A DNA stretch of 64,000 nucleotides, taken from contig NC_135016.1 of assembly GCF_051020955.1 (NCBI RefSeq), positions 15,668,501 through 15,732,500 of the forward strand. The letters are read 5' to 3'. A program made the position numbers and the translations under genes. Shown piece by piece: positions 25,009 to 35,950 of this stretch. Below the pieces are notes generated by a model. That model ran no database searches, had not been told where the DNA came from, and worked only from the letters and a program-made list of their open reading frames with translations. The DNA comes from Megalopta genalis (lineage: Eukaryota; Arthropoda; Insecta; Hymenoptera; Halictidae). The stretch's first letter is position 1. The number at the start of each line of letters is the position of its first letter.

Positions 25009-25077
25009 TCCAACTGCTGGTGTTACGAATATTCGTCACAACGAAATCATGGAAGCGAACATAAAGAGTTGAAGATT
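25009..25077 (-). pseudogene. Broken signal-peptide exon (ATG deleted)
   Basis: The donor (GTAAGT, complement of 25003-25008) and most of the leader frame are recognisable. A deletion of about 13 bases relative to 54,540-54,560 removes the start codon and the first residues. The promoter with TATA (25098-25109) is still present upstream. I find no exon 2 for it at lower coordinates. Confidence 0.7.
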
Positions 25078-25384
25078 GCAAGTTCTATTGCCCTAAGCTT
25101 TTATATGGAACACTTCGTGCAGAATATTCCACATGTAGATTATGAGTTCAGTTGAAAATGTAATTCCAAGTTTACGAGATAAATGTTTAAACGTGTGCGG
25201 TTTTCGTGTAGGACGTGACGAGGGGTAATAATTTAGTAAAATGGTTGTATTTATCTCATCATTGTCCAAAGATAATGCGCGTTCGATATACTGGAACATT
25301 ACCTAGTTCATTTAGTATTCGGAACATTTCTTTCAATTATTATAGTGACATTATCATTAAAAAAATCGTTGCCAAATAACACTT

Positions 25385-25525
25385 TACCTAATCAAACAAA
25401 TGTATAGAATTTTTATTATTAATATAATGAAAGTGCTAAAAGAGTGTAATAAGTAGTAGTATCCAAATGGGCTCATACTCGGCAGACAGCACGTGTAAAC
25501 GAGTACAATTTGCACGATGATGGCC
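25385..25525 (-). pseudogene. Decayed exon 2 and micro-exon of a peptide unit
   Basis: The exon-2 relic spans about 25470-25524. In the family frame the first Cys codon and a second Cys-like codon remain, but a TGA follows and neither acceptor nor donor is usable. Lower down, 'gattag' followed by a Lys-Cys frame (about 25385-25400) is the old micro-exon; its stop codon has become TAT. The nearest intact leader upstream is 29,222-29,302, so that unit is dead. Confidence 0.55.
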
Positions 25526-26012
25526 ATTAAAAAAATAGATAACACCAAGAATTATTTCATGCCCCCCCCCCAAAACAGAAGTTGCGGTTGTATTAGAAAT
25601 ACAGTAAATTCTCCCCAATTGTCCTTCACTGTTTATACAAAAACGAATAATTTTAGAAGAGGGGGTTCGATTAGTCAAGCCTTGCGCCTTGTTTTTATCG
25701 TTGTTGACAATCAGCAACTATAAAAATGGTTTACGTACTGCACTTATCGCGTAGCCCGTTCGGACTGCTACACGAATCTAACATACACGGAACAGAATCT
25801 GTCAGGATTTTTTTAATTACATACGAACCTAATCATTATAATAATAATTGGCTAATACCATAGAGGAATGTCATACTACCAATTTAAAAATCCTCCTGAA
25901 GAATGAACAATCCAATTTTCAGTTTATCGTAAATGAATTCAATTTCAAAAATCAACATGAATGCTCAGCCAAATAGCACGAAAACGTCTTTAAGACTTCT
26001 TAAAAACGTTTG

Positions 26013-27746
26013 GACCCAATAAGCACTGGACCTTTCAAAGACGTCTATTTTACGTCCATTTTAGATTTGAACGTCAATCGCCCTAAAATCAACGTCTTAA
26101 CTACGTCTGTTTCTGGCCGTTTTTAAGACGTCTGCTTCGAACCGTCTATAACCCTTTGCAGTCCGCTGTCCCCTCTCGTGGGACATCGTAATTCTAGCAT
26201 ATCACTCTCATGGGACATTAAAGTTTATTAGTGATTACGGGGAATTGAGTTATTTCAGCGCAACTTTTTGAGACCTGCATGTTTCCCTGAAGTTTTCTCT
26301 TGAAATGGCACAAGAAATCAAATCAAAATATAGTAAAATTTCTAAGATATATACAAGAAATTTCAGCGGGTTTTGACGAGAACGTGAGAGGCGTGCTCAC
26401 GACGGTCCGAGCACTTCAAAGGCGCCATTTGAAAAGAGCGATAAGGCAAGTTTGTAGAAGAAAGGTCGGTATGCGAACATAGCACGCACTGTATACTGAG
26501 ATTTATAATCATAAAATCTGGAGGAAAAGATTTTCAAAGCTGAACTCGGTCTGGTTTAAAGCGTCGAGCGGTATAGATAGATCTAACGAGTGAGAAAATC
26601 GGAAAAGTGATTCTTCTCTTGGTAAATAAATTGTTTGGTAAAAGTTTTTTTGGTAAATATTACCTTGTGAGTTAGTAATAACAATTAGAAATTTTCAATC
26701 TATGTATTTACTCATATTTTTTATTAGAACAATGGCAAAACGTTCAAACACGAATTAGTCTCATGACACAAGTTGTAGTGAAGATGAGCTCCAGATAGAC
26801 GTTTATACAGATATGTTAGGAAGACTCTCTCTCTCTAACTGTAGAAGGTTTTCTTCTACAGTTAGTCTATCATTTTGATAGCAGTGATAGTGATATCGTC
26901 CAAACAACAAGGCGACGAGTGAAAGAGTTCGCATAGATAGCGATTACAACAACAAAACAAAATTATAAAACAAACAATAACAAAATTATAAAAAATAAAA
27001 TATTGATTTGTTTGCAAATTTCTCTATTTCAGCCAATTCATATAAGTCCAATATCATTATAATATGTTAGTTAGTTCCAAAACCATAGTAAATAATACGA
27101 GGGTCTATAAATGCCCGTTTCTGCCGAAAAGTGGCGCTGAGTTGCTGGTAGCCAATGTCCAGAATGGTTCGGAGTGCTAAGGGTTAATACGTCTGTTTCT
27201 AAACGTCTTACAGGCACTTGAAGTATGTCTTCAAGACGTTTTTTATATTTTCATGGATTTTTCAAATAAATCAGTCAAGCGCTCTTAGATACAACATTAA
27301 TATGGACGATGGAGCAGAAGATAAAAAAAAAAAATTACGATATGAATTTTGTTCCTTCTTATACAAATTGGGGGTCGTCAAGAACACACATCAATCAACA
27401 ATTTATTTTTTATAAAAATAGTTTTTCTAGAAATTCACACGTTATGATAGTGGCCGTTGAGAAAAGTGTCACTAAAGTGCCGATCATTGAGATCGTTACT
27501 GTGTAAGGAGTCATATATTTACGGTATGATCATGTGCCCAGGCCCTTTGAGTGGCTATGGTGTGGGCTTCTCACCCACATCGGTAAAACACACTATGAGA
27601 GAATGTGTTTTCGGGTGGCCAGAGTACCTTGATCGATTAAAATAGTTGCCCGGCATATGCCAAAGATCATAGGTTCGATACCAGGTCCCGATTTAACTGT
27701 TGGATTCTCCCATCACGTCTTTAAGACAGTCCAATACTTATTGGGT
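26013..27746. mobile_element. Outer element with inverted ends and 'acgtct' repeats
   Basis: The left end 'acccaataagcactggac' is inverted at the right ('gtccaatacttattgggt', 27729-27746). Inside, both flanks are full of 'aagacgtct/acgtctgttt' motifs. The middle (26,149-27,186) is a second, nested element. A Pol III B-box-like word, 'ggttcgatacc' (27,671-27,681), lies in the right part. I read it as a TIR DNA element split by a later insertion; its superfamily is unknown. Confidence 0.5.
26149..27186. mobile_element. piggyBac-like non-autonomous element
   Basis: The left end 'taaccctttgcagtccgc' and the right end 'ggagtgctaagggttaa' are imperfect inverses of the CCCTTTGC/CCCTTAGC type seen in piggyBac-like elements, with TTAA at the right border. 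The interior holds only short frames (for example 26300-26482), so it carries no transposase. Its insertion splits an 'acgtct'-repeat region. Confidence 0.6.
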
Positions 27747-28228
27747 AAAGGAAGAAATTTTTGTATACCTATACTTGTGGCTGCAAATAAAAATATATTG
27801 TTTATATGCTAATACTACGTTGAACTTTCTTTTTAAGATAATGGATTTGTAAGCAACTAATAGTACTAATTCTACTACTCACTGAGTGTCGATTCTGCCC
27901 TAATGAAATTTGTAAAACGGATAACTAAAATGTTCGTTAATGATTCAAATACAAGGTTTAAAAGACGTAATTTTCTTTTTTCTTTTTAATATTGAAACTA
28001 ATCGAAATTTTTCCTCAAGTTCTTTTACATATTATCTAGTAAGCTAGTCCTTCCAAAATCCTAGGAAACTTAAACTCATGTTGCTTCTTTTCCTTACAAT
28101 GATGATTCTCCTTGATTCTCCGAATGCTATTCTCTACTCTTATTATTACTATACTCGTCTATCGATAAGTATCTGCTTTCGAAGAATCTTTACTATTTGA
28201 TTTTTTTCTACAGATATTTTAGACAAAA

Positions 28229-28600
28229 TTAGGCAAAGATCCGCATGGGATGTGATCCACACATGATCAATACGTAGATGACAAAAGATCGAGATGTATT
28301 GTTCACATTTATCATAATACAAGTCTTTGATACATAATCTAGGTTTTTAAAGAAAATTTGCTTGGCACTACGAACAAGTTTCCAACGCAAAGAGTTAAAA
28401 ATGATTGTTCTAGAGTTATAGCTAGACTGCGAGAGTTTATGCAAATGAATAATCCAGTAAAATAAACTTAACAAATGAAGCAACTGAAGTATATTTCATC
28501 ATTAAAAGATATAAAAATATATATTTTCCTGTTACATATTTCGGAATATCCAGAAATTCAAAAATTTTTACAGCACTGCGAATTATTCTCACCAAAAATT
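28229..28600 (+). pseudogene. hAT-like fragment repeated in unit introns
   Basis: Closely related blocks occur at 35,150-35,530, 43,440-43,830 and 53,500-53,850. Read on the plus strand they keep the 'LREFMQMNNP' type segment and a 'PEIQKFL' piece between stop codons, as in short hAT-derived proteins. The minus strand of three copies stays open for 71-84 codons. Those copies are recent duplicates, and I do not accept the antisense frame as a gene. Confidence 0.45.
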
Positions 28601-29221
28601 CTGCATGCATTCTAATATATAAAAATATTATGTATTTTATTAAATTAATAAGCAGTTACTTTGGAGATTTAATACTTTAAACATGTATAGAGTTCATAAA
28701 ATAAAAAGTTAATACAATTAATATAGTTGAAAAGGTGTAGAAATATTTTATTTGTATAACATGAATAATATTATATTTTGATTTTAATGTAAAAACGTTA
28801 ATACTTGAATTTGTGTAACGTTGAATTCATTTTTAAGTACGTCACATTCTATGCAAAATTAGATACGTTGATTAAACATGATTTTACGAATTTTTTAGTA
28901 TCTATGCAAATGCATATTTATCGAATCTATGTGATGTATATAGTTTGTATATATCTTGCACACAGTTTGCACATTCTTGCATATACATAGTCTGCATATT
29001 CACTACATATGGTAAGTGCATAAACGTCCGTAGACTAATTATAAGGCCCTAATTATAAGACCCTAAGAACTATGTGTTATGTCGGATCAGTCATGAGAGC
29101 GTCCGACTTAGTTATTATACTCAGTGCTTACACATTAACGAGACGCAATACTCCTGAACGAACATAATATGAAATAAAATCAATTTTGTTAGGAACGCAG
29201 TTTAAATGCAGTTTAACTTAC

Positions 29222-29302
29222 TCCAAATGCTCCTGTCGCAGAAATTTCTGGCAACAATATTATGGAAACGAACAGAAAGTGGAGCCGTAGTTTGTAGTTC
29301 AT
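29222..29302 (-). pseudogene. Intact signal-peptide exon of a dead unit
   Basis: The ATG is at 29302 and the 27 codons run in phase 0 to a GTAAGT donor. The leader is typical but its end differs (Thr-Gly-Ala-Phe-Gly). The TATA word is mutated to 'ccatgtaagaag'. The only exon 2 below it is the wrecked one at about 25,470, nearly 4 kb away past nested transposons. Splicing to a neighbour's exon is conceivable but there is no evidence for it. Confidence 0.6.
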
Positions 29303-29667
29303 GATTGCTGATTCTACTGTACTACTGTACTACCAATGATTGTCACATTGGTTTCATCTTCTTACATGGACAAGTTCATGCAGAACATTTCTAATGTAGA
29401 TGATTAGAATATTTGAAAATGCAAATCCACCTCTTCGCGATAAATGTTTAACTATGTGCGGTTTTCGTGTAGAACGTGACAAAGAGTAGTAAACTCGAAG
29501 GGTGATTCCGTTTATCTGTATATTGTCCAAAAAATTGCGTGTTCGAGATATACGGGAACACTATTTAATTATATCATATTCCAGTACATGATTTCCTATT
29601 ATTGGTGTGTCATCTGGAAGTGGCGTTCATTCCATATCGATGCTCCATTTCAAAGAATCGTTGACAA

Positions 29668-30443
29668 TTAATACTTCATCGAAACAAACGAATACACAAT
29701 ATTTTTATTATTACTATTTTAATGAAAATGTTAAAAGTGAGTAATAACTAGGAGTAATCAGACGTTACCATGCCTTGCATATTTCACGTAGTGTATCGTA
29801 TCCGCAAAAAAGTTTTCTTGGTATGAAATCACACACTTGTGGCTCCTAAGAGAGGTAGACGACACGCGAATTATTTCAAGTCAAAAACGGAAGATATGTT
29901 TTTATGAAAAGTATAATGTTTTACGTATTGCACTTGTCGCGAAGGCGTTAAAACTGCTACACTATTATTTTGTTTTTTTATTCAAAGCAGTTGAAATTTT
30001 TCCGAAAATTCTTTTACACGTTCACTAGTAATCTAGTTCTTTTAACATCCTCCAAAAATTAGACTCATGTAGCACCTTTGCCATCCAATACAACCTCTTC
30101 TTTCTTACTCCCCGAATGCATTTCTCCTCTTCTTTAATTACAATACTCGGTAATAGATAAGCTGTTTGGTTTCAAAGAACAATTTCGATAATAGGTCAAA
30201 AATAAATCCAAAAGCGATTGACAATAATATACAATATACAATAATATATACAATAATATATACAATACAGTAATATAAATACAATACAATAATATATACA
30301 ATAATATAATATTTTCTTCGGAACGTACCAAGTACGATAATATAAAATACAAATTAACTTACTCCTACTGCTGGTGTCATAAAAATTCCCGGCGACAAAA
30401 TCATGGAGACGAAAAGAAAAAGGAACTGTAATCTTTGTTTCAT
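29668..30443 (-). CDS. Gene V: apamin/MCD-like peptide, doubtful integrity
   Basis: Exon 1 is 30443-30363 (27 codons, donor GTAAGT). Exon 2 is 29845-29774 (24 codons, acceptor CTTAG) with Cys at residues 32, 41 and 50. Two things are off. The exon-2 donor is GC (AAG|GCATGG) instead of GT, and the micro-exon at 29673-29668 reads Tyr-stop where relatives have Cys-stop. If spliced it would give 52 residues with three Cys and one unpaired, so it may be dying or may have changed fold. The promoter TATA is 'ccatgtaaaagg' (30504-30515), also mutated. Intron 1 is short (517 bases), without the large insertions seen in genes I-III. I treat it as a gene with possible loss of function. Confidence 0.5.
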
Positions 30444-30829
30444 GGTTGTAGGTTCAATTATCTTAAACTTTTCAGTAGCCAATGACTGTCGCAGTCAGTT
30501 ACTCCTTTTACATGGATAACTCCGTGCAGAACGTACCAAATATAGATTATGAAAATATTTGAAAATGCAGTTCCAAATGTACGGAATAAATCTTCAACTG
30601 TGTGCATTTTTCCTGTAGGACGTGACAAATTATTCAAAGAAAATGTGCATTTGACATACAGCAACGATTCAAAGTGCAGTATTCGGAATATACACTGTAT
30701 ATATTATTTTTCGCAGCAATTAATACCTCATCAATTATTTAATTATTTAGAATCCAAAACCATATTTTTTATTATTTATCTGTCATACAGAATTCGACTC
30801 CATTCTAAGAGAATACCAAAATTATGTTA

Positions 30830-31120
30830 TTTTCGGGAAATGGGGGGGGGGTCTATAAGATCATTTGAATTAATATTTACCTCAGCGAAAATGTAATCCA
30901 CAGCTTTGTTTACAAGTTATTATTCAAACACACTGACCATTGAGAATCGATATCGGCTGACGTATGGCGGCCAAGCCAGTGAGTTTCGTTCGAAATCGAA
31001 ATGTGCTCCGACCGATCGTTGGCATGGTCGCTTTGCAGCAGACGAGCTCTCCTCTCATTGATCTGTGTTTGCCGTTAATAATTCGTAAATAAAGGCACGG
31101 ATTGCACTTTCCTTGACAGA
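30830..31120. mobile_element. MITE copy, decayed ('acagggtgtcc' family)
   Basis: The interior matches 49,371-49,680 and the family body ('gaaaatgtaatccacagctt', GC-rich centre, 'ggcacggattgca'). The left end is reduced to a G-run near 30,842. Confidence 0.55.
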
Positions 31121-31234
31121 ATTTAGTAATCAAGGCATGCATCGAAATAACTATAAAATCTTAATATAGTTACATTGCACCGTAATACAAACAAGACATA
31201 AATCTGTTTCAGTTAATAAATTAGCTTAAATGAA

Positions 31235-33690
31235 AAACTATATCCAAGTAGCCGATTATATTATTGTGGTCCTTGTAATTTGGTGGAGTTTTATGAATAT
31301 AATAGCTATCTTTCTTGTTCGCGAAGCTTCATTTTATCTTTTTTTCATTTTTATTTGTTACGCGTTTCTTAAGCGTTTTCAGGATTCTAAAACTTTAGAT
31401 TTTGTATTTCCAAGGTCTTTAGAAACCAAAAGATTTTGATTCGCTTATGAAAAATATAGATGAAATTTTATTTGTAAAATTCAACATTTTTAATTGAATA
31501 ATGTTTTTAAATATAAATAAAATTATTGTGAGGACACAGTAATCAGGGAGGAGTATGGTAAGTGATACACTTACCTTATAATGTTTTACATATTGCCAAG
31601 CAGCTATCGCGTAGCACGTTCAGACTGCTACATAAATGTAACGTGAACGGATCGTGTTTTCACGCAACAAGATCAGCTAGGATCATTTAAACAGTCGTAA
31701 TTCTAAATCCCTTAACATAGATGGAAAGGGAAATTATTTTTTGTTCCAGATTAATATTTACAACGTTTACGCCGCAAACTTCAGAATAGCACGTAATGCT
31801 TCGTTGTCGTCATATTGAAACAATTAAATTCATCAAAATTTATTCTGCATTCTACAAAACATTTATAAGAAAGCACTGAAAGTGGACTTCTCCATTTCTT
31901 TGTTATTCATAGCAAGTGTATGAATGGGTTAGTATCATAGTGGCGTAAATCACATAACGAGAAACAATGAGCCTTTTTATTTACCAACACGTGTATTGTT
32001 TACTGGCAAATTTATTGTTCGGATATTTTAGAGTTATGTTAATTTATGTTAGACAAGTGAAAGGAAATAATAAATTCTTCAGACATTTAATAATATTTTT
32101 TGTGGAATATAATTTCCGTCGTTACTGCTGACCTCTCGCCAGCGCGATGGCAATTTGTAAATATCATTTTTGAGAAATATACGTATTGAAACTTAAAATC
32201 ACATTAATGTATAATATATATTATAATCACATAATAATAAGTTAAATCCTATTTCTAGAATCGATATGAATGTTCAAAAGAAAAAATTACTCGGTATTTA
32301 TAATTATAATTGTAGATGGAGATGTATTGCGGATATGATAATACTGGATTGAACTTTTGTAACATAATGCATTTGATTGCAATTAGTAATTCGGCTTATC
32401 AGCGAGCGACGTTTTTTTGTTTGTTTATTGTCATTTATACCTCTGAAAGTTATAAATCGCGGTGCTTAAATTCTCATTATTGGATCAGATATAAGGTTTC
32501 TATAAGGTTTGTGTAAGGTTTTTTATTCGAAACAGTTGAGATTTTTCCAGAAGATTTTTTTACACGTTCTTGTTCTAGTCCTTTTAACATCCTACAAAAA
32601 TTAAACTCATGTAGCTTCTTTTCCTTCCAATATAATTTTCCTTCCACGTGAAGAAATATTGTTGATATTGATTTGATTGCATTCAATCATAAAAAAAGAA
32701 GTCTCATAAGTCTAATTTTTGCCTATAAAATTATAAACAAACTAATTAACCATCCCGAAGATTCTATATGAACTGAGCTTTATAACTTCTTATTGGTTTC
32801 TTCGACATCGACTTCTCCCAAGGTAGGAGCCCCAACGTATTCTTTATGATCACAACGATTATTTTAGCAGAATTAATTGATGTGTAAATTCCTATAGCAA
32901 CAACATAAATTTTGTCTGCGGCTCTCAAATCTTCCGACGCAGTTTACACTATGTATTTTCCAATTAAATCACTGCATATATTATATTCTGTAACGTATAG
33001 TGTATTTTGACCGTTCCATTAATAAATAAATCAAATAATCTAATTAGTAAACAAATTGAAATTTGTCCAAATGACTTGCATTTTTGTGAGTTGTTAGCCC
33101 GACTACTTTACTGAAGAAAAACTAAACAAAAAAAATAAAGAATAAAAAAATTTCTTTTGATTGCAATTGGTCGGGATAATAAATAAATTAAAAAACTCTC
33201 GTTTTTAAAATTTCTTATACGAGTCTATAATACATAGAAATATAATAGAAGCTCTAAATAATTAGAGATCACGAGATTCACAGTTTTTTCCCTGATTTTT
33301 TTACACTTTCAGCCAATAACTGTCAGGAATCTGAAGATTTTAAAATCTTTTTATATCTCTAGCTTCATTCTGCATTAACTGATTTTGATTCAATTTTCAT
33401 CATGGGAACGGGTTACCGTGACCATCAAAACTCAATTTTTAAATTCTCTTTATAGGTTCGGATAGAAAAGTTTAAAAAAAACATTATTTCTTAGCATTAT
33501 ATTATCATTCCAATCAATTGCAATCTAAAAAAATGTCGTTTACTCGTAGAAAACTAACCGGAGTAACGTTTTAAAAAAAATTCATGTCATTTCTCTCTCT
33601 CTCTCTCTCTCTCTCAACTTACTTTAAAAATATTATTCCATTTGAAATACTATCAACATAATTCCAGCAACAAGTGTATGTTTGTACCTC
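31235..33690. repeat. Segmental repeat B, copy 1
   Basis: This stretch is collinear in pieces with 49,785-52,020 and with 61,920 to the window end. Marks include 'gaggacacagtaatcaggga', 'cgtagcacgttcagactgct', 'aattttgtctgcggctctca' and 'caattgcaatctaa'. It corresponds to the intron and inter-unit sequence of the minus-strand array. No conserved frame is seen. Confidence 0.7.
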
Positions 33691-33743
33691 TATGTTTTCA
33701 CGTTAGCGGGACACAGTGTAATATACAGAGCACATTAACTTAC

Positions 33744-33815
33744 TTTGACTACCAGTGTCACGAAAAGCCTTAACAAGAGAATCACGGAAACGAACAGAAA
33801 GAGGAACTGTATACT
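33744..33815 (-). pseudogene. Broken signal-peptide exon (start lost), type 2
   Basis: A good GTAAGT-type donor and the hydrophobic leader frame are present, but the first codons are replaced and no ATG lies in frame. The lesion is shared with 52,054-52,125, so it predates that duplication. The promoter TATA remains (33,848-33,860). No exon 2 is found below it before the next unit. Confidence 0.65.
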
Positions 33816-34141
33816 CCTTATATGGTGAGTATGTATTACACATACACCTTTTATATGGAAAATTTCGTGCAGAATATTTCACGTATAGATTATCAGTTGA
33901 TTTCCAAAGGCAATTCGAACTTTACAAGATAACTACTTAACAGTATGCGGTTTTCGTGTGCGATGTGGTGAAGAATAATAACCTCGTAGAATAATCTGAT
34001 TATTGTCCACATAAAATGTGTATTTGATATACAGGAACACTACTTTAATTCATTTAATATCCAAAACATTTTTTTCGATTATTGTATTGACATCTGGAAC
34101 CGGTGCCCATTCCATATTTATGTTCCCGTTAAAAGTGCCGA

Positions 34142-35874
34142 TTAACACTTTTTCTAAACAAACAAATGTATAGAGTTTTTATCATTACGCTTATAACGAA
34201 GATGCTAAAAAAGTGCAATAAGTAGACATAATCAAATGCGACCTTACCCCGCAAATCTTAGCTACTACCGGATGTTCGCATAACAATTTTTTCGGCAATT
34301 TACACGCTGCTGGTAGCTGGTAAAAAATAGACGACATCAGAATTATTTCAGGTCTAAAACGGAAGATGTGGTTATATTGGAAGTACAGTAAATTTACCCT
34401 AATTAATTTTCAGGGTGCAAACAAAAATGGATAATTTGGAAAGTGAAGAAGATTATTCGAGCCTTGCACCTTTTCCTATAGTCGTTGACAATCGGCAACC
34501 ATAAAAACGAGCCGCAAGGCTTGAATAATCGTATCGCCTCTTCCAAAAAGGTCTATTTTGTTTACAAGCTGAGGGACAATTAAAAATACTCCTGAAGAAT
34601 GAACCCTCCATCTTCAATTTACTATAAATAAATTCAACTTCAAGAATCAATATGAGTGCACAAAGAAAGAAAATATTAGATATTTATACTTATAATCGCA
34701 GATAAGCATATATCGTAGGTATGATAACACTACGTTGCACTATATTTTTAATATAGTGGCTTTGAAAGCAATGCATAGTACTAATTCGACTTCTTACAGA
34801 GCGGCGTTTGTGAACACACACACACACCTTTGAAATTTATAAATCGAATTATTAAAATTTTCCTTATTGACACAGATATAAGGTTTCAAAAAATTTTCTT
34901 TCATTTTGTTCGTCAAACCAGTTGAAACTTTTCCGCAAGTTCTCGTATGTATTATCTAATAAACTAATCCTTCTAAAATCATACAAAAATTACACTCATG
35001 TTACTTCTTTTTGTTACAATTATGTCCCTTCTTCTTGATTCTCCGAATGCTATTCTCTACTTTTATTATTACTATACTCGTCTATCGATAAGTATTTGCT
35101 TTTGTAGAATCTTTACTGTTTGATCTTTTGCTACAGATATTTTAGACAAAATTAGGCAAAGATCCGCATGGGATGTGATCCACACATGATCAACACGTAG
35201 ATGACAAAAGATCGAGATGTATTGTTCACATTTATCATAATACAAGTCTTTGATACATGATTTAGGTTTTTAAAGAAAATTTGCTTGGCACTACGAACAA
35301 GTTTCCAACGCAAAGAGTTAAAAATGATTTTTCTAGAGTTATAGTTAGACTGCGAGAGTTTATGCAAATGAATAATCCAGTAAAATAAACTTAACAAATG
35401 AAGCAACTGAAGTTTATTTCATCATTAAAAGATATTAAAATATATATTTTCCTGTTACATATTTTGAAACATCCAGAAATTCAAAAATTTTTACAGCAAT
35501 ACGAATTATTCTCACCAAAAATTCTGCATGCATTCTGATACATAAAAGTATTATGTTTTGTATCAAATTATTAAGCAGTTACTTTGGAGATTTAATACTT
35601 TATAAATGCATATAGTTGCATTAATGAAAATGATATTATATACATAAAAAATCGTGAGTGCGTGCGATTAAGAACATACATCAGTGTTTACATATTGACG
35701 TGGTGCAATATAACTGACCGAAAAGATACGAAATAAGATGAATTTTATTCTGAACGCAACAAATGCAATAATATAAAATGAAAATCAACTTACTCCTACT
35801 GCTGGTGTCACTAAAATACCTGACAAAAAAATCATGGAAATCAAGAGAAAGAAGAACTGTAATTTTTGGATCAT
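34142..35874 (-). CDS. Gene II: apamin/MCD-like secreted peptide
   Basis: Exons are 35874-35794 (27 codons, donor GTAAGT), 34316-34248 (23 codons, acceptor ACCAG, donor GTAAGG) and 34153-34142, a 12-base micro-exon Lys-Lys-Cys-stop after GTTTAG. All joints are phase 0. The 53-residue product has a signal peptide (1-27) and four Cys at 32, 40, 49 and 53 (C-x7-C-x8-C-x3-C), with Cys as the final residue. The mature part is basic. Intron 1 (1.5 kb) holds the fold-back MITE and an hAT-like fragment. The promoter TATA is 'ccatataaaagg' (35952-35963). The closest relative is gene III. Known family members act on potassium channels or mast cells; the target here is unknown. Confidence 0.72.
34390..34585. 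mobile_element. Fold-back MITE in intron 1 of gene II
   Basis: It starts 'acagtaaatttaccctaatt' and contains inverse arms around 'tcgttgacaatcggcaacca' ('gattattcgagccttgca' against 'gcaaggcttgaataatcg'). Related copies lie at 25,600-25,735, 40,595-40,815, 52,705-52,885 and 57,105-57,310, most of them just upstream of an exon 2. Confidence 0.7.
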
Positions 35875-35950
35875 GGTTGTAGGTTCCTTAAGCTTCTTGT
35901 TGTTGTTGCATTAAGCTTGTCAGTACTCAATGACTGTTTCAGTCACTTAC

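Noticed and set aside
28229..28483. 84-codon minus-strand frame repeated at 35,152 and 53,503
   Set aside because: The repetition comes from recent duplication of an hAT-like fragment. The differences between copies fall as often on replacement as on silent sites, and the frame is antisense to the recognisable transposon remnant.
30549..30896. 115-codon plus-strand frame
   Set aside because: It runs antisense through the gene V promoter region and into a decayed MITE. The copy at 49,206 has a different end, so it is not a conserved protein.
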